In this document: positions 43,490 to 52,603 of the stretch, piece after piece
Numbering within the stretch: position 1 is the stretch's first letter
Layout of the letters: every line of letters starts with the position of its first letter
Source: Anaerolineae bacterium
GTDB lineage: Bacteria; Chloroflexota; Anaerolineae; Aggregatilineales; UBA2796
Assembly: GCA_025055255.1 (NCBI GenBank)
Contig: JANWYI010000007.1
Coordinates: 2,945 to 57,466, forward strand
DNA length: 54,522 bases
Reading direction: 5' to 3'
Made by a program: the position numbers and the translations under genes
The notes under the pieces: model-generated
The model's input: only the letters and a program-made list of their open reading frames with translations
Told to the model about the DNA's origin: nothing
Database searches by the model: none

Positions 43490-46400
43490 TCAGCTTTGAT
43501 TGAAACCTAACAAGCCCGTGCTGACCTTTGCCTGCTGCTGGCGCGCCTTGTCATCATCTCTGCCGAATTTAATCACTTCACCTGATTTTGTGATTGCTTC
43601 AACAGCCAAACCCAGACCTTGTAGCTCCTTGACCAGCACACGGAAACTGGCAGGTATGCCCGGCTCTTCAATTTCCTCACCTTTGACGATTGCTTGGTAG
43701 GTGTCAATGCGCCCTTGCACGTCGTCTGACTTGACTGTGAGCATTTCTTGCAGAGTGTAAGCGGCGCCATATGCCTCTAGCGCCCAGACTTCCATCTCGC
43801 CAAAGCGCTGACCGCCAAATTGTGCCTTGCCGCCAAGTGGCTGCTGTGTGACCAGGCTGTATGGTCCAGTTGAGCGCGCGTGGACTTTATCCTCGACCAA
43901 GTGTGCCAGTTTGAGCATGTGAATTACGCCAACGGTCACAGCACGGTCGAAAGGTAAGCCCGTCTTGCCGTCATAGAGCTTTTGCTTACCGTAGATCGGC
44001 ACAGGTTCACCAGTCCGAAGTGAGACGCGATGGGCGTGTTCGCGCAGTGCCTCGCCGCTGAGATGCTCAGGTGTTGGCTCGCCGCTGATGATCTGTGACC
44101 ACAAGCGCAGCGTCGCCTCAACGGCGTTGCGGTCACGCCGATCACGTTCCTCAAGGCTAACGCCGTCGGTTTGGAAAAGCAAAATGTCCTCAGGATCGTA
44201 ACCTTGCTCGCGTAACCACTCGCGCAGCACTGCACGCCGTGCATAGACTGGCTCAGTCACCAGCATTTCACGGTCATACTCAGGATTCTCGCCTAACCAC
44301 TGATCAATGTAGAGACGGCGCACTTCATCATCGTCAGCAAGCGACTCAGGATCGTACTCTAATGCCTTGATCCACGCCCAGGCGCGTTCCGTGACCACTT
44401 TCCAAGCGTAATCAATCATCCAAGCGCGCCCCAGCTCCGCCTCAATCTCGGACTCTTCAGCGCCGTCGAAGACAGGCGTAATGGCGCGGAAGCCAAGCCG
44501 ATCCGCAGCCCAGCCAAGGTGAGTCTCAAGGATTTGTCCGATATTCATGCGTCCTGGCACGCCTAGCGGATTCAGGATGATGTCTACAGGCGTCCCGTCT
44601 TCCAGATACGGCATGTCTTCAATGGGCACGACCTTCGAGATCACGCCTTTGTTGCCGTGCCGACCTGCCATCTTATCGCCCTGAGTCAACTTGCGGCGCT
44701 GTGCCACACTCACGCGCACCATCTGTTCTACGCCAGCAGGCAGGTCGCGGTGTTCTTCGCGGTTAAAGATACGCACGTCCACTACTTTGCCGCGCTCACC
44801 ATGTGGCAGCTTGAGCGAGGTATCTTTCACCTCGCGCGCTTTCTCACCGAAGATCGCACGCAGCAGCTTTTCCTCTGGACTTAGCTCTTTCTCGCCTTTC
44901 GGCGTGATCTTGCCAACTAGAATGTCGTTTGGTCCAACTTCAGCGCCAATGCGCACAATGCCGTGTTCGTCAAGGTCTTTCAGCGCGTCTTCGCTGACGT
45001 TCGGGATATCGTAGGTGATCTCTTCTGGACCGAGTTTGGTGTCACGCGCCTCGACTTCGTGCTTCTCGATGTGGACGGATGTGAAGCGATCTTCGCGCAG
45101 CAAGCGCTCACTGATCAGCAGTGCATCTTCGTAGTTACCGCCTTCCCATGAGAGAAACGCACAGACCACGTCATGACCGAGCGCCAAGACGCCGTTGACC
45201 GTTGATGAACTATCGGCGATTACATCGTTTGGCTTAACGCGCTGTCCCTTGTGCACCACTGGACGCTGATCTATGCAGGTAGACTGATTCGAGCGCGTAT
45301 ATTTGCGCAGTTTGTAGACGCGCTCTGTGCCGTCTTCCTCGCGCACGATAACTTGGTCACCCTGAACACTGATGACCTCACCTGCTTTCTGGCACAGCAC
45401 CACCTGCCCAGAGTCATAAGCTGCCCAGTCCTCCATGCCCGTGCTGACAATCGGTACGTCTGGCATCAGCAATGGCACGGCTTGGCGCTGCATATTCGAC
45501 CCCATTAAGGCGCGACCCGCATCATCATGCTCTAGGAACGGAATCAGCGCAGCCGAGATGCCCACAATTTGGCGCGGCGCTACGTCCATGAAGTCAATGC
45601 GCGTCGGCGCGACGTCTAGGAACTTCTGATGATGACGACAAGAGACGCGGTCGCTGACAAACTGGTTGAGATCGTCTAGCTTGGCGTTCGCTTGCGCAAT
45701 TGTGAAGCGATCTTCTTCGTCCGCTGAGAGATAGACTGTCTCATCGGTCACAAATGGACGGACTGGCACGTCAACAATCTTCAAGGCGCGCAGCTTCTCG
45801 ATCACCTCAGCTGTGATGACAGTGCCTTCCTCGATCAGCACGTTATCGTCATCATCTGTGATATCCTCGCGTAGAGTGCGTCCGAGCAGGCGCTCGTCAT
45901 CAATCTTGAGCGTCTTCAGCACACGGCGATAGGGCGTCTCGATGAAGCCGAATTCGTTGACGCGCGCATAAGTTGCTAAGCGACCGATCAAGCCGATGTT
46001 CGGACCTTCAGGCGTCTCGATTGGGCAAATGCGTCCGTAATGGCTGTGGTGAACGTCGCGCACGTCAAAGCCTGCGCGCTCACGGCGCAAGCCGCCCGGA
46101 CCGAGTGCTGAGAGCGTGCGCTTGTGGGTTAACTCTGCTAATGGATTGGTCTGTTCCATGAATTGGCTGAGCTGGCTGCTGCCGAAGAACTCGCGCACAG
46201 CCGCCACGATTGGGCGAATGTTGATGAGCGAGACAGGCGTAATGCGCTCGGTCTCACGATGCAACATGCGCTCGCGCACAACGCGCTCTGTGCGCCGAAA
46301 ACCGACGCGCAACTTGTTCTGAATCAGCTCACCAACTGTCTTTACCCGCCGATTACCTAAGTGATCAATGTCGTCAGGCTGACTTTCGCCATTGTTAATC

Positions 46401-47410
46401 TGAATCATGCGCTTCACGATCTGGACTAGATCGTACTTGGTGATCGTGCGCACGTTGCGCGGAACGACGCCATCAATGCCGAGCCGCTGATTCAACTTGT
46501 AGCGTCCGACGCGCTCTAGGTCGTAGCGCCGTTGATCGAACAGTTGACTCTCAAGGTAGTTACGCGCATTTTCCAGCGTGGCAGGATCGCCCGGACGCAT
46601 TTTCTTGTAGAATTCAATCAGCGCAGCCTCTGCCACAGTGTTCTGGCGCAAGTCCCACTGACTTTCAGCGCGCAAAGTTGCGGCGATGAATTGATGCTCG
46701 GCATTCTTGTCTACGTCGCTGAAGAGTTCTAGGAGCTCCTCGTCTGTGCCAAGCCGAATGGGCGAGAGATCGTCGTGACCGTCTGAGACAGCTGCCAAGG
46801 CGCGCAAAAGCACAGTTACAGGCACTGTACGCTTGCGATTGAATTTGACCATTAGCTGGTCGCTCTTGCGCGTCTCAAACTCCATCCAAGCGCCGCGATC
46901 TGGGATGACCTTTGCATTCGCCAAGATTCGCCCAGTGGTGCGTTCATCGTCGGCATCAAAGTACACGCCGGGCGAGCGAATCAGCTGGCTGACCACAACG
47001 CGCTCAATGCCGTTGATAATGAAAGTGCCGTTGCTGGTCATCATCGGGAAGTCGCCCAAGAAAATATCGTTATAGACAACCTCGCCGCCTGCCTCATGGT
47101 TGATCAGCGCTACACGCACGTAAAGCGGCGCAGAGTAGGTCATGTCCAGCTCAAGGCATTCATCTTCGCTGTGCTTGGGCGCTTCAAACCAGTACTTCAA
47201 GCCTAAATCACGAGAAATGGGCGAGTCACTGGGAAAGTAGAGTTTCAGAGTGCCATTGAAGTTCTCAATCGGGCTGATCTCAGCGAATAAATCGCCCAGA
47301 CCTTCCTCACAAAACCAGCGGAACGAATTCAGCTGCACCTCGATCAGCGAGGGCAGCGCCTGGACGTCGCGTGTGCGGGCATAATTCTTGGTGTTCAGGC
47401 GTCGCTGCAT
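43490..47410 (-). CDS. rpoB: DNA-directed RNA polymerase subunit beta
   Basis: The 1306-residue beta subunit is complete. Landmarks in order: [19 protein letters not shown] at the N-terminus, the rifampicin region [17 protein letters not shown]...[74 protein letters not shown] and [25 protein letters not shown]. It is the catalytic-core subunit contacting template, nascent RNA and NTPs. The ATG has GGAG 9 nt upstream. Two things are odd. First, rplJ/rplL and rpoC are not adjacent: it has its own promoter and terminator. Second, the rifampicin cluster has Glu at the position of E. coli Asp516 and Thr at Arg529, which may lower rifampicin binding. Confidence 0.98.
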   Translation of the reverse strand: MQRRLNTKNYARTRDVQALPSLIEVQLNSFRWFCEEGLGDLFAEISPIENFNGTLKLYFPSDSPISRDLGLKYWFEAPKHSEDECLELDMTYSAPLYVRVALINHEAGGEVVYNDIFLGDFPMMTSNGTFIINGIERVVVSQLIRSPGVYFDADDERTTGRILANAKVIPDRGAWMEFETRKSDQLMVKFNRKRTVPVTVLLRALAAVSDGHDDLSPIRLGTDEELLELFSDVDKNAEHQFIAATLRAESQWDLRQNTVAEAALIEFYKKMRPGDPATLENARNYLESQLFDQRRYDLERVGRYKLNQRLGIDGVVPRNVRTITKYDLVQIVKRMIQINNGESQPDDIDHLGNRRVKTVGELIQNKLRVGFRRTERVVRERMLHRETERITPVSLINIRPIVAAVREFFGSSQLSQFMEQTNPLAELTHKRTLSALGPGGLRRERAGFDVRDVHHSHYGRICPIETPEGPNIGLIGRLATYARVNEFGFIETPYRRVLKTLKIDDERLLGRTLREDITDDDDNVLIEEGTVITAEVIEKLRALKIVDVPVRPFVTDETVYLSADEEDRFTIAQANAKLDDLNQFVSDRVSCRHHQKFLDVAPTRIDFMDVAPRQIVGISAALIPFLEHDDAGRALMGSNMQRQAVPLLMPDVPIVSTGMEDWAAYDSGQVVLCQKAGEVISVQGDQVIVREEDGTERVYKLRKYTRSNQSTCIDQRPVVHKGQRVKPNDVIADSSSTVNGVLALGHDVVCAFLSWEGGNYEDALLISERLLREDRFTSVHIEKHEVEARDTKLGPEEITYDIPNVSEDALKDLDEHGIVRIGAEVGPNDILVGKITPKGEKELSPEEKLLRAIFGEKAREVKDTSLKLPHGERGKVVDVRIFNREEHRDLPAGVEQMVRVSVAQRRKLTQGDKMAGRHGNKGVISKVVPIEDMPYLEDGTPVDIILNPLGVPGRMNIGQILETHLGWAADRLGFRAITPVFDGAEESEIEAELGRAWMIDYAWKVVTERAWAWIKALEYDPESLADDDEVRRLYIDQWLGENPEYDREMLVTEPVYARRAVLREWLREQGYDPEDILLFQTDGVSLEERDRRDRNAVEATLRLWSQIISGEPTPEHLSGEALREHAHRVSLRTGEPVPIYGKQKLYDGKTGLPFDRAVTVGVIHMLKLAHLVEDKVHARSTGPYSLVTQQPLGGKAQFGGQRFGEMEVWALEAYGAAYTLQEMLTVKSDDVQGRIDTYQAIVKGEEIEEPGIPASFRVLVKELQGLGLAVEAITKSGEVIKFGRDDDKARQQQAKVSTGLLGFNQS

Positions 47411-47498
47411 ACGATCTCGCTCCTCACCTTACTGCTACAAGACGGGTGCTCATAGGACGAATGTCTGGTGGCTGACTCAGGGGCTATCGCAAACTTGC

Positions 47499-47526
47499 AT
47501 TCTAGCATGTTTTTGGCGCTTGTCAA
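47499..47526 (-). promoter_or_regulatory. Predicted strong promoter of rpoB
   Basis: Minus-strand TTGACA (47526-47521) and TAGAAT (47504-47499, preceded by TGC) are spaced by 16 nt. The leader would be about 80 nt. Nothing else can drive rpoB, since the next gene upstream is divergent. Confidence 0.6.
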
Positions 47527-47592
47527 TTCAAAAAATGCCGTAGCTTGACTCAGTGCGTCTAAGTGCTTATAGTTGGTCGAAAGAGGTACGTC

Positions 47593-48375
47593 ATGACAGC
47601 CGTTCATGTGCCGACAATGGCATTTCATCGCAACTGGATTGGCTTGCTGGAGAGCATTGTCAATCACCTGCCAAGTGCCTACACATGGCGCAAGGACGGC
47701 GCCTTGATGGTGCGTACAGGGTGGCGACTCGCCGTCTTCAATGGTGTGGTACTGGAGCGCGCTGAGAGCCTGACCTTCGACAATTTGCAGCACTATATCG
47801 CGCCATTTGCAGCGCTTGGCGTGCCATACTCCGTGCAAATTTGTGCCCCAAGCGCTGAGCCGATCCAAGATGAGATATTTCTAGCAGCACGCTTTACTCA
47901 GCTGCTTTGTGATCCGTTGATGCTCTGCGAGACAGACCTCGACTTGCCATTCATTTCGCCTGAGGTGTGTGTGCGCTTCGTGCAGGATGAGAGCGATCAG
48001 GCGCTCTATAAGCGCATGGTGCTGGAAGGCTTTGACATGAGCGGCGACTCAGCTGAGGAGTTCCTCGACGTCATGTTAGCCATGCCTGAGAGTCGGCACG
48101 TGGTGGCATGGCTAGGCGAGCGTCCATGTGGCGCAGGTAGCTTGGCGCTGTGCGGCGGCGTGGCAGGAGTCTACAACGTCACGACATTGCCGTTCGCACG
48201 ACGGCGCGGCGTGGCTGCGGCGATGATGCAGATGCTTCATGAGCGCGCACGCGCCGAAGGCTACAGTGGCACAGCTCTAGCGGCTTCCAGCATGGGTGCG
48301 CCGCTCTACCGACGTTTAGGCTACCAAGCAGATGGTTATCAGTTAGCATACATTCCGCTTAAAGACTACTTCTAG
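47593..48375 (+). CDS. GNAT-family N-acetyltransferase
   Basis: The 260-residue product starts at ATG 47593 (GAGG 6 nt upstream). The N-terminal half (1-115) is a less conserved domain with no named motif. The C-terminal half is a GNAT fold: a strand and helix around VRFVQDESDQALYKRM, VVAWLGERPCGAGSLALCGGVAGVYNVTTLPFARRRGVAAAMM, where ARRRGVAAAM is the acetyl-CoA pyrophosphate-binding motif A (R-x-x-G-x-G/A), and LYRRLGYQADGYQLAY at the end. It should transfer an acetyl group from acetyl-CoA to an amine substrate that cannot be identified. It diverges from rpoB and is followed by a small membrane protein gene with its own -10 element. Confidence 0.85.
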   Translation: MTAVHVPTMAFHRNWIGLLESIVNHLPSAYTWRKDGALMVRTGWRLAVFNGVVLERAESLTFDNLQHYIAPFAALGVPYSVQICAPSAEPIQDEIFLAARFTQLLCDPLMLCETDLDLPFISPEVCVRFVQDESDQALYKRMVLEGFDMSGDSAEEFLDVMLAMPESRHVVAWLGERPCGAGSLALCGGVAGVYNVTTLPFARRRGVAAAMMQMLHERARAEGYSGTALAASSMGAPLYRRLGYQADGYQLAYIPLKDYF

Positions 48376-48398
48376 AGATGCCGAAGCGCTGCTTCTAG

Positions 48399-48406
48399 GC
48401 TACAAT
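48399..48406 (+). promoter_or_regulatory. -10-type element GCTACAAT upstream of the membrane protein gene
   Basis: GCTACAAT (48399-48406) lies 42 nt before the ATG at 48449. No good -35 is seen. Confidence 0.4.
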
Positions 48407-48448
48407 CTACGCCGAGGCTTGGATTTTCTCACGCGGGTAACGTCTCCC

Positions 48449-48949
48449 ATGATCATCAAACGGCTAGGGCTGCCGATAGCGTTGCTCATCGTATCCGTTC
48501 TGTCCATTGAAATCGTGCTGACAGTCTTGCGGCAACGCAGCATCGAAGTGACTTTCTCGGCACGCAATGCAGCGCCGCTCAATACAGAAGCTGAGGCTCA
48601 GGTCAGCGCAGATGAGCCAGTTCTAGTGCTGACGCCTGATGGTGAGCTATCTGTGACGGTTACATGGTCGTATCAGATCGGTCCGCGCTTTCCAACGACT
48701 GTCGTGCAGGCGCGCGTCCAAAATGAGCGCGGCGAAACTGTGGCTGAGGATAGTTTGAGCATCACTTGTCGCAATCCGCTGGGCTGTAACGGCAACCAAA
48801 CTCTAGAGCTGCGCTACGGCGTGCGTGAAGATGGCGATCAGGCGACGAACTGGGCGCTTGGACGCTATGTAGTGCAAGTCACGCGCACGTATAGTGGACA
48901 AGAGCCTGTTGAGATCAGCTCACGGCGTCTGACAGTTGTCAATCCCTGA
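48449..48949 (+). CDS. Membrane-anchored hypothetical protein with beta-rich extracellular domain
   Basis: The 166-residue product starts at ATG 48449; a TTG at 48419 would add ten residues. One N-terminal transmembrane helix (LGLPIALLIVSVLSIEIVLTVL) is followed by a beta-rich domain (ELSVTVTWSYQIGPRFPTTV, RYVVQVTRTYSG) reminiscent of an immunoglobulin-like fold. Two cysteines lie close together (ITCRNPLGCNG), possibly a disulfide. I recognise no family. It stands alone, between the GNAT gene and the convergent glycosyltransferase operon, and may be an envelope protein. Confidence 0.7.
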   Translation: MIIKRLGLPIALLIVSVLSIEIVLTVLRQRSIEVTFSARNAAPLNTEAEAQVSADEPVLVLTPDGELSVTVTWSYQIGPRFPTTVVQARVQNERGETVAEDSLSITCRNPLGCNGNQTLELRYGVREDGDQATNWALGRYVVQVTRTYSGQEPVEISSRRLTVVNP

Positions 48950-48974
48950 GGGCACTTTGTGCTCTGATGAGAGA

Positions 48975-48995
48975 GCGGGTTTGAGCTGCACCCGC
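48975..48995. terminator. Weak hairpin between convergent genes
   Basis: A 6-bp stem (GCGGGT / ACCCGC) with a 9-nt loop lies between two convergent stops. No T-tract; terminator function is doubtful. Confidence 0.25.
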
Positions 48996-49002
48996 GCTTG
49001 AG

Positions 49003-50199
49003 TCATTGACGTGCCACGCGCAAGGCGGCTGAAAGCACTGCTTCACGGCGAATCAAGCTCAGGCATGGATGATTCGCCGCGTCGTCGCCGCTCCAGTCCA
49101 GAATACGGCACGGACGGCAAGCGAGCTCAGCTGTCAGCACAGCATGTCGCCCTGAGTCGCCCCATGGACCGAACCGATTCGGATCAGCTGGACCGAAAAG
49201 ATGGACGCTTGGCGCTCCTACTGAGACAGCAATGTGCAACGGACCGCTATCAGCGCCTAGCACCACGCGCGCGCCTGCATAGAGCGCCGCCAGCTGGCTC
49301 AGGTTTGTCTCGCCGAGCAGCGAGTAAGGCGCTGCACGACGCATATGCGCGCTGATCGCTGCTGCTGCGCCGTGCTCGCGTTCACTGCCCGTCAGCACAA
49401 TAGCGACGCCCAGTTTTTCCACTAACCGATCTGCTACGTATGCCCAGCTCTCTGCCTGCCATGTTTTATAGGGACTGCCTGCGCCGACGTGGATCACAGC
49501 ATAGTGCGCGCCGTCATCACCTAGCAAACTGCGCACGTAAGCCGTGTCGTCTTCAGTGAACGGAAACGGCGCATTCAGCTGCTGCGGAATCGGCTTGCCG
49601 AGCCAATGAGCGACGAGCGCAGCGTTCTCTAGGACGCAGTGTGCCTCACGGTATGGTACAGCCTGCGTCAAAAACGGCGCCACGTTAGACAGGTTGTAGC
49701 CAATGCGCTGCGGAATGCCTGCCCATTTTGCCAGCAAGGCGCCCCACCAGTGATCAGGGCGAAAAATTAGCGCTGCACTCGCCTCAACACGCCGTAGATG
49801 TCGCGCCGCTCGCCATGCCTGCAGGTAAGGACTCCACAGAGCGCCTTTTGGCGTGCCGCGCGCAAAGCCAGGAAATGGCAGCGTGATGACTTGATCAATT
49901 TCAGGGTACGCTGCAAAGACCTCAGCTGACCACGCGCCGCACAAGACAATCAGGCGCGCCTGCGGCTGCATGGCATGTAACATGCGGATAGCAGGCATGG
50001 TCAGCACAGCGTCGCCAATGTGATCGGGACGAACTAGAAGAATGGTCTTCGGGTCAGCGCAGCGCGCTTGCCACGTTGGCAACTTGGCAATCAGGCGCAA
50101 CAAAGCGTCTCTGATCCGCTCAGATGGACGCCGCGCGTGGCGCTTCTCGGCAAGCGCACGATTGCGCGCCGCCAATTCAGCTAACTGGTGTTCGTTCAA
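49003..50199 (-). CDS. Glycosyltransferase family 9 (ADP-heptose:LPS heptosyltransferase-like)
   Basis: The product is about 398 residues from the TTG at 50199 (AGG 7 nt upstream), overlapping the preceding GT4 gene by 23 bp; no ATG or GTG is available near the conserved start, so TTG is a reasoned guess. GT9 hallmarks: LLVRPDHIGDAVLTMPAIRML (donor/acceptor N-lobe), HVGAGSPYKTWQAESW, IVLTGSEREH, and LGADSGPLHIAVSVGAPSVHLFGP with DPNRFGPWG. GT9 enzymes transfer heptose or other sugars to envelope glycans. It is the last gene of the minus-strand envelope operon. The sugar donor is not known, and a Gram-negative-type LPS is not implied. Confidence 0.85.
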   Translation of the reverse strand: MNEHQLAELAARNRALAEKRHARRPSERIRDALLRLIAKLPTWQARCADPKTILLVRPDHIGDAVLTMPAIRMLHAMQPQARLIVLCGAWSAEVFAAYPEIDQVITLPFPGFARGTPKGALWSPYLQAWRAARHLRRVEASAALIFRPDHWWGALLAKWAGIPQRIGYNLSNVAPFLTQAVPYREAHCVLENAALVAHWLGKPIPQQLNAPFPFTEDDTAYVRSLLGDDGAHYAVIHVGAGSPYKTWQAESWAYVADRLVEKLGVAIVLTGSEREHGAAAAISAHMRRAAPYSLLGETNLSQLAALYAGARVVLGADSGPLHIAVSVGAPSVHLFGPADPNRFGPWGDSGRHAVLTAELACRPCRILDWSGDDAANHPCLSLIRREAVLSAALRVARQ

Positions 50200-51412
50200 G
50201 TCCAAGCCTTTCGTAGACCTTGAGCAGGCAGGGCAAAATGACAGACCAGTCGTAGCGTGCCTGCGCCAATTGACGCGCCGCTGCGCCCAGTGCAGCGCGC
50301 CGCTCTGGATCGCCCAGCAAGCCGATGATTGCCTGCGCAAATGAGAGCACGTCATCCGCGATGATCGCCTCACGTCCATTTTGTAGCGCAATGCCCTGCG
50401 CGCCAACGCTGGTTGAGACAATTGCGCAGCCGACTGCCATTGCCTGCAGCAACTTCAAGCGCGTGCCGCTGCCCATGCGCAACGGAGCGATGTAGATCGC
50501 TGCACTGTGCAAAAATGGCGTCACATCCTGCACAAAACCAGTGATTTCAACGTCTGGTCGCTGACGAATAGCGTCAAGGCGTGGATGCGGCTTGTTGCCG
50601 ACGATGAACAGCCGCGCTGACGGCACAGCTTGCCGCACGCGGTCTAGCACATGCTTCACGAACCACAAGACAGCGTCTACGTTCGGGCGATAGTTCATTG
50701 TGCCTGTGAAGAGCAGCGCTGCCTCGCCTAAGTTCAGACGCTGGCTCGGCTGTGTGTAGTCGGCTGTGAAAATGCCGTTTGGCACAACAGCAATCTGCTT
50801 TTCAGGCACCAGTCTGCCAAGCGCACTGGCATCTGCCTCGCTCACGGCAATTACGGCGTCGGACTCGCGGCAGATGTGACGCTCAAAGCGCAGCAAACGT
50901 CGCCATTGGACGAACGAGTAAAGCGCTTGTGGTAGCCGTGCGAGTTGCTGCCGATCTACGGCAAAAATTGAGCGCTGGAGGTCATATTCGGCGTTGTAAG
51001 CGTCGTAGATCAGGCGCGCTTGCGGCGCTGCTGCACGCAAGAGCGGCAAATATGCCGTCATCTCAAGACTTTGCATGTGGATGATATCGTAACGAACTGC
51101 TTCGAGCCGATTGCGCAGCACTGCAGCGTACTCAGCCGACTCAAAGCGACGCGCAAGGTCAGCGTGGCGCGTGAAGAGCAGGTCGCGCAGGCGTTGGCGA
51201 GCGCTGCGCGGCGTGTACGGAACGCTGAGAATTTGTTGGCAGAATGCTGCAAGTGGCGTCTGTTCTGGTAGTGGCGCGTTCGGCTCACGGAAGGTGAGCA
51301 GGTCTAACTGATGACCTGCCTTATGTAAGCCGTGGAGCAAGCCGTAGACGCGCAGAGCGCCGCCACCATGTGGTGGATAAGGCACTTGGGAAGTTAGGAA
51401 CAGAATGCGCAT
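50177..51412 (-). CDS. Glycosyltransferase family 4 (GT-B fold), TIGR03087-like
   Basis: A 411-residue GT-B glycosyltransferase. The N-lobe starts MRILFLTSQVPYPPHGGGALR, like the sugar transferases associated with exopolysaccharide systems (Stp1/TIGR03087). The C-lobe shows VVPNGI, LLFTGTMNYRPNVDAVLWF, FIVGNKPHPRL, VEITGFVQDV and APLRMGSGTRLKLLQAMAVG, the donor-binding region of this subfamily (GSGTRLK replaces the E-x7-E region). It lies 24 nt after another GT4 gene and overlaps the GT9 gene. It probably acts on a polyprenol-linked or exported glycan at the cytoplasmic membrane. The sugar is unknown. Confidence 0.88.
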   Translation of the reverse strand: MRILFLTSQVPYPPHGGGALRVYGLLHGLHKAGHQLDLLTFREPNAPLPEQTPLAAFCQQILSVPYTPRSARQRLRDLLFTRHADLARRFESAEYAAVLRNRLEAVRYDIIHMQSLEMTAYLPLLRAAAPQARLIYDAYNAEYDLQRSIFAVDRQQLARLPQALYSFVQWRRLLRFERHICRESDAVIAVSEADASALGRLVPEKQIAVVPNGIFTADYTQPSQRLNLGEAALLFTGTMNYRPNVDAVLWFVKHVLDRVRQAVPSARLFIVGNKPHPRLDAIRQRPDVEITGFVQDVTPFLHSAAIYIAPLRMGSGTRLKLLQAMAVGCAIVSTSVGAQGIALQNGREAIIADDVLSFAQAIIGLLGDPERRAALGAAARQLAQARYDWSVILPCLLKVYERLGLERTPVS

Positions 51413-51436
51413 AGATGCTCGTTCGTCATGCTTTTG

Positions 51437-52555
51437 TCAAAGGTCACTCAACACGCGGCGATAGACGCTCAGTGCAATTTGCGCTGTCCTGTGCCATGTG
51501 AACTGCTGCGCACGTTGAATACCTGCAGCGCGGCTGCGCGCGCGGAACTCCGAGTCAGTCAACGCGCATGCCAATGCCTCGGCAATGTCTTCGGGCTGCT
51601 CTGGATCAACGAGCAAACCTACCTCGCCGACGACCTCAGGCAGTGAGCCGCGCCGTGAGACAACTGTTGGCGTGCCGCATGCCATAGCTTCCAGCGGCGG
51701 AAAGCCGAATCCTTCGTAGAATGACGGCTGCACGAGCACGCCTGCGCCATTGTAAAGCGCAGGCAGCTCCGCAAAAGGCAAGTCTTCTAACCAGATCAAC
51801 TGGTCACTGAGTTTGAGCGCTGCTGCCTGCTGGAAAATTGCCTCGTAGAGCCAACCACGTCTGCCAACTAAGACCAGTGGCGGCGCATCGGGCAGTTTTT
51901 GGCGCAAAAGTGCGTACGCCTGCAGCAAGCCGCTGATATTTTTACGCGGCTCAAACGTGCCAACGAATAATACACAGCCTTGCGGCACTTTGCGCGCTGC
52001 TAAAATTGGTGTGACTTCAGTCTCAGGCAACGGACGGAAGCGCGCATGATCTACGCCGAGCCAGTGGACTGTGACGCGCTCAGATGGCACGCCGAGATCG
52101 TTCACTAGCTCATCTTTGATCGCCTTTGCATCGGTCAAGACATGCGCAGCTTGGCGCAGCGCCGCAGCGAAGTTGCCACGATAGTAGCGTAGGCTTTCAG
52201 CTGTCTGAAAGTGTGGATAGCGCAGGAAAGTCAGGTCGTGGACAGTGATCACAAAACGACGTGCGCCGAAACGCGGCGGGATGAAATCAGGACTGTGCAG
52301 CAGGGTAGGTCGCCGCAGTGCCACTTCAAAGGCGAAAGCAGTGCGCTCAAAGCGATGGTGCGGCGGCGTGAGAGCGTACCAAATATGCCAATTTGGCGCA
52401 CTGAGCATCGGCGTTTGCGCGCGGACATGCTGGATCAGCGCGTAGCAGCCGTCAGGATCAATTTCGGCAAGACTGTGAGCCAGACGGCGCGTATATTCGG
52501 CAATTCCGCCTTCACGGTAGGCATTCAAGCGTGCATCTAGGGCGACGAGCGGCAC
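51437..52555 (-). CDS. Glycosyltransferase family 4
   Basis: A 372-residue GT-B enzyme starting at GTG 52555. Motifs: DARLNAYREGGIAEYTRRLA (nucleotide-sugar N-lobe with the GGI-type loop), FVGTFEPRKNISGLLQAYALL, LVLVGRRGW, IWLEDLPFAELPALYNGA and PSFYEGFGFPPLEAMACGTPTVVS, with the retaining-GT4 E-x7-E pair (E...GFGFPPLE). The tail QQFTWHRTAQ is typical of the mannosyl/glycosyltransferase group. It follows the pseudokinase-SGNH gene by 48 nt on the same strand and precedes a second GT4. Donor and acceptor are not known; a surface polysaccharide is likely. Confidence 0.9.
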   Translation of the reverse strand: MPLVALDARLNAYREGGIAEYTRRLAHSLAEIDPDGCYALIQHVRAQTPMLSAPNWHIWYALTPPHHRFERTAFAFEVALRRPTLLHSPDFIPPRFGARRFVITVHDLTFLRYPHFQTAESLRYYRGNFAAALRQAAHVLTDAKAIKDELVNDLGVPSERVTVHWLGVDHARFRPLPETEVTPILAARKVPQGCVLFVGTFEPRKNISGLLQAYALLRQKLPDAPPLVLVGRRGWLYEAIFQQAAALKLSDQLIWLEDLPFAELPALYNGAGVLVQPSFYEGFGFPPLEAMACGTPTVVSRRGSLPEVVGEVGLLVDPEQPEDIAEALACALTDSEFRARSRAAGIQRAQQFTWHRTAQIALSVYRRVLSDL

Positions 52556-52603
52556 AACTCACCACATTTTGAGCAGCAGTTACGCTGATGATGATAGCGT
52601 GCC

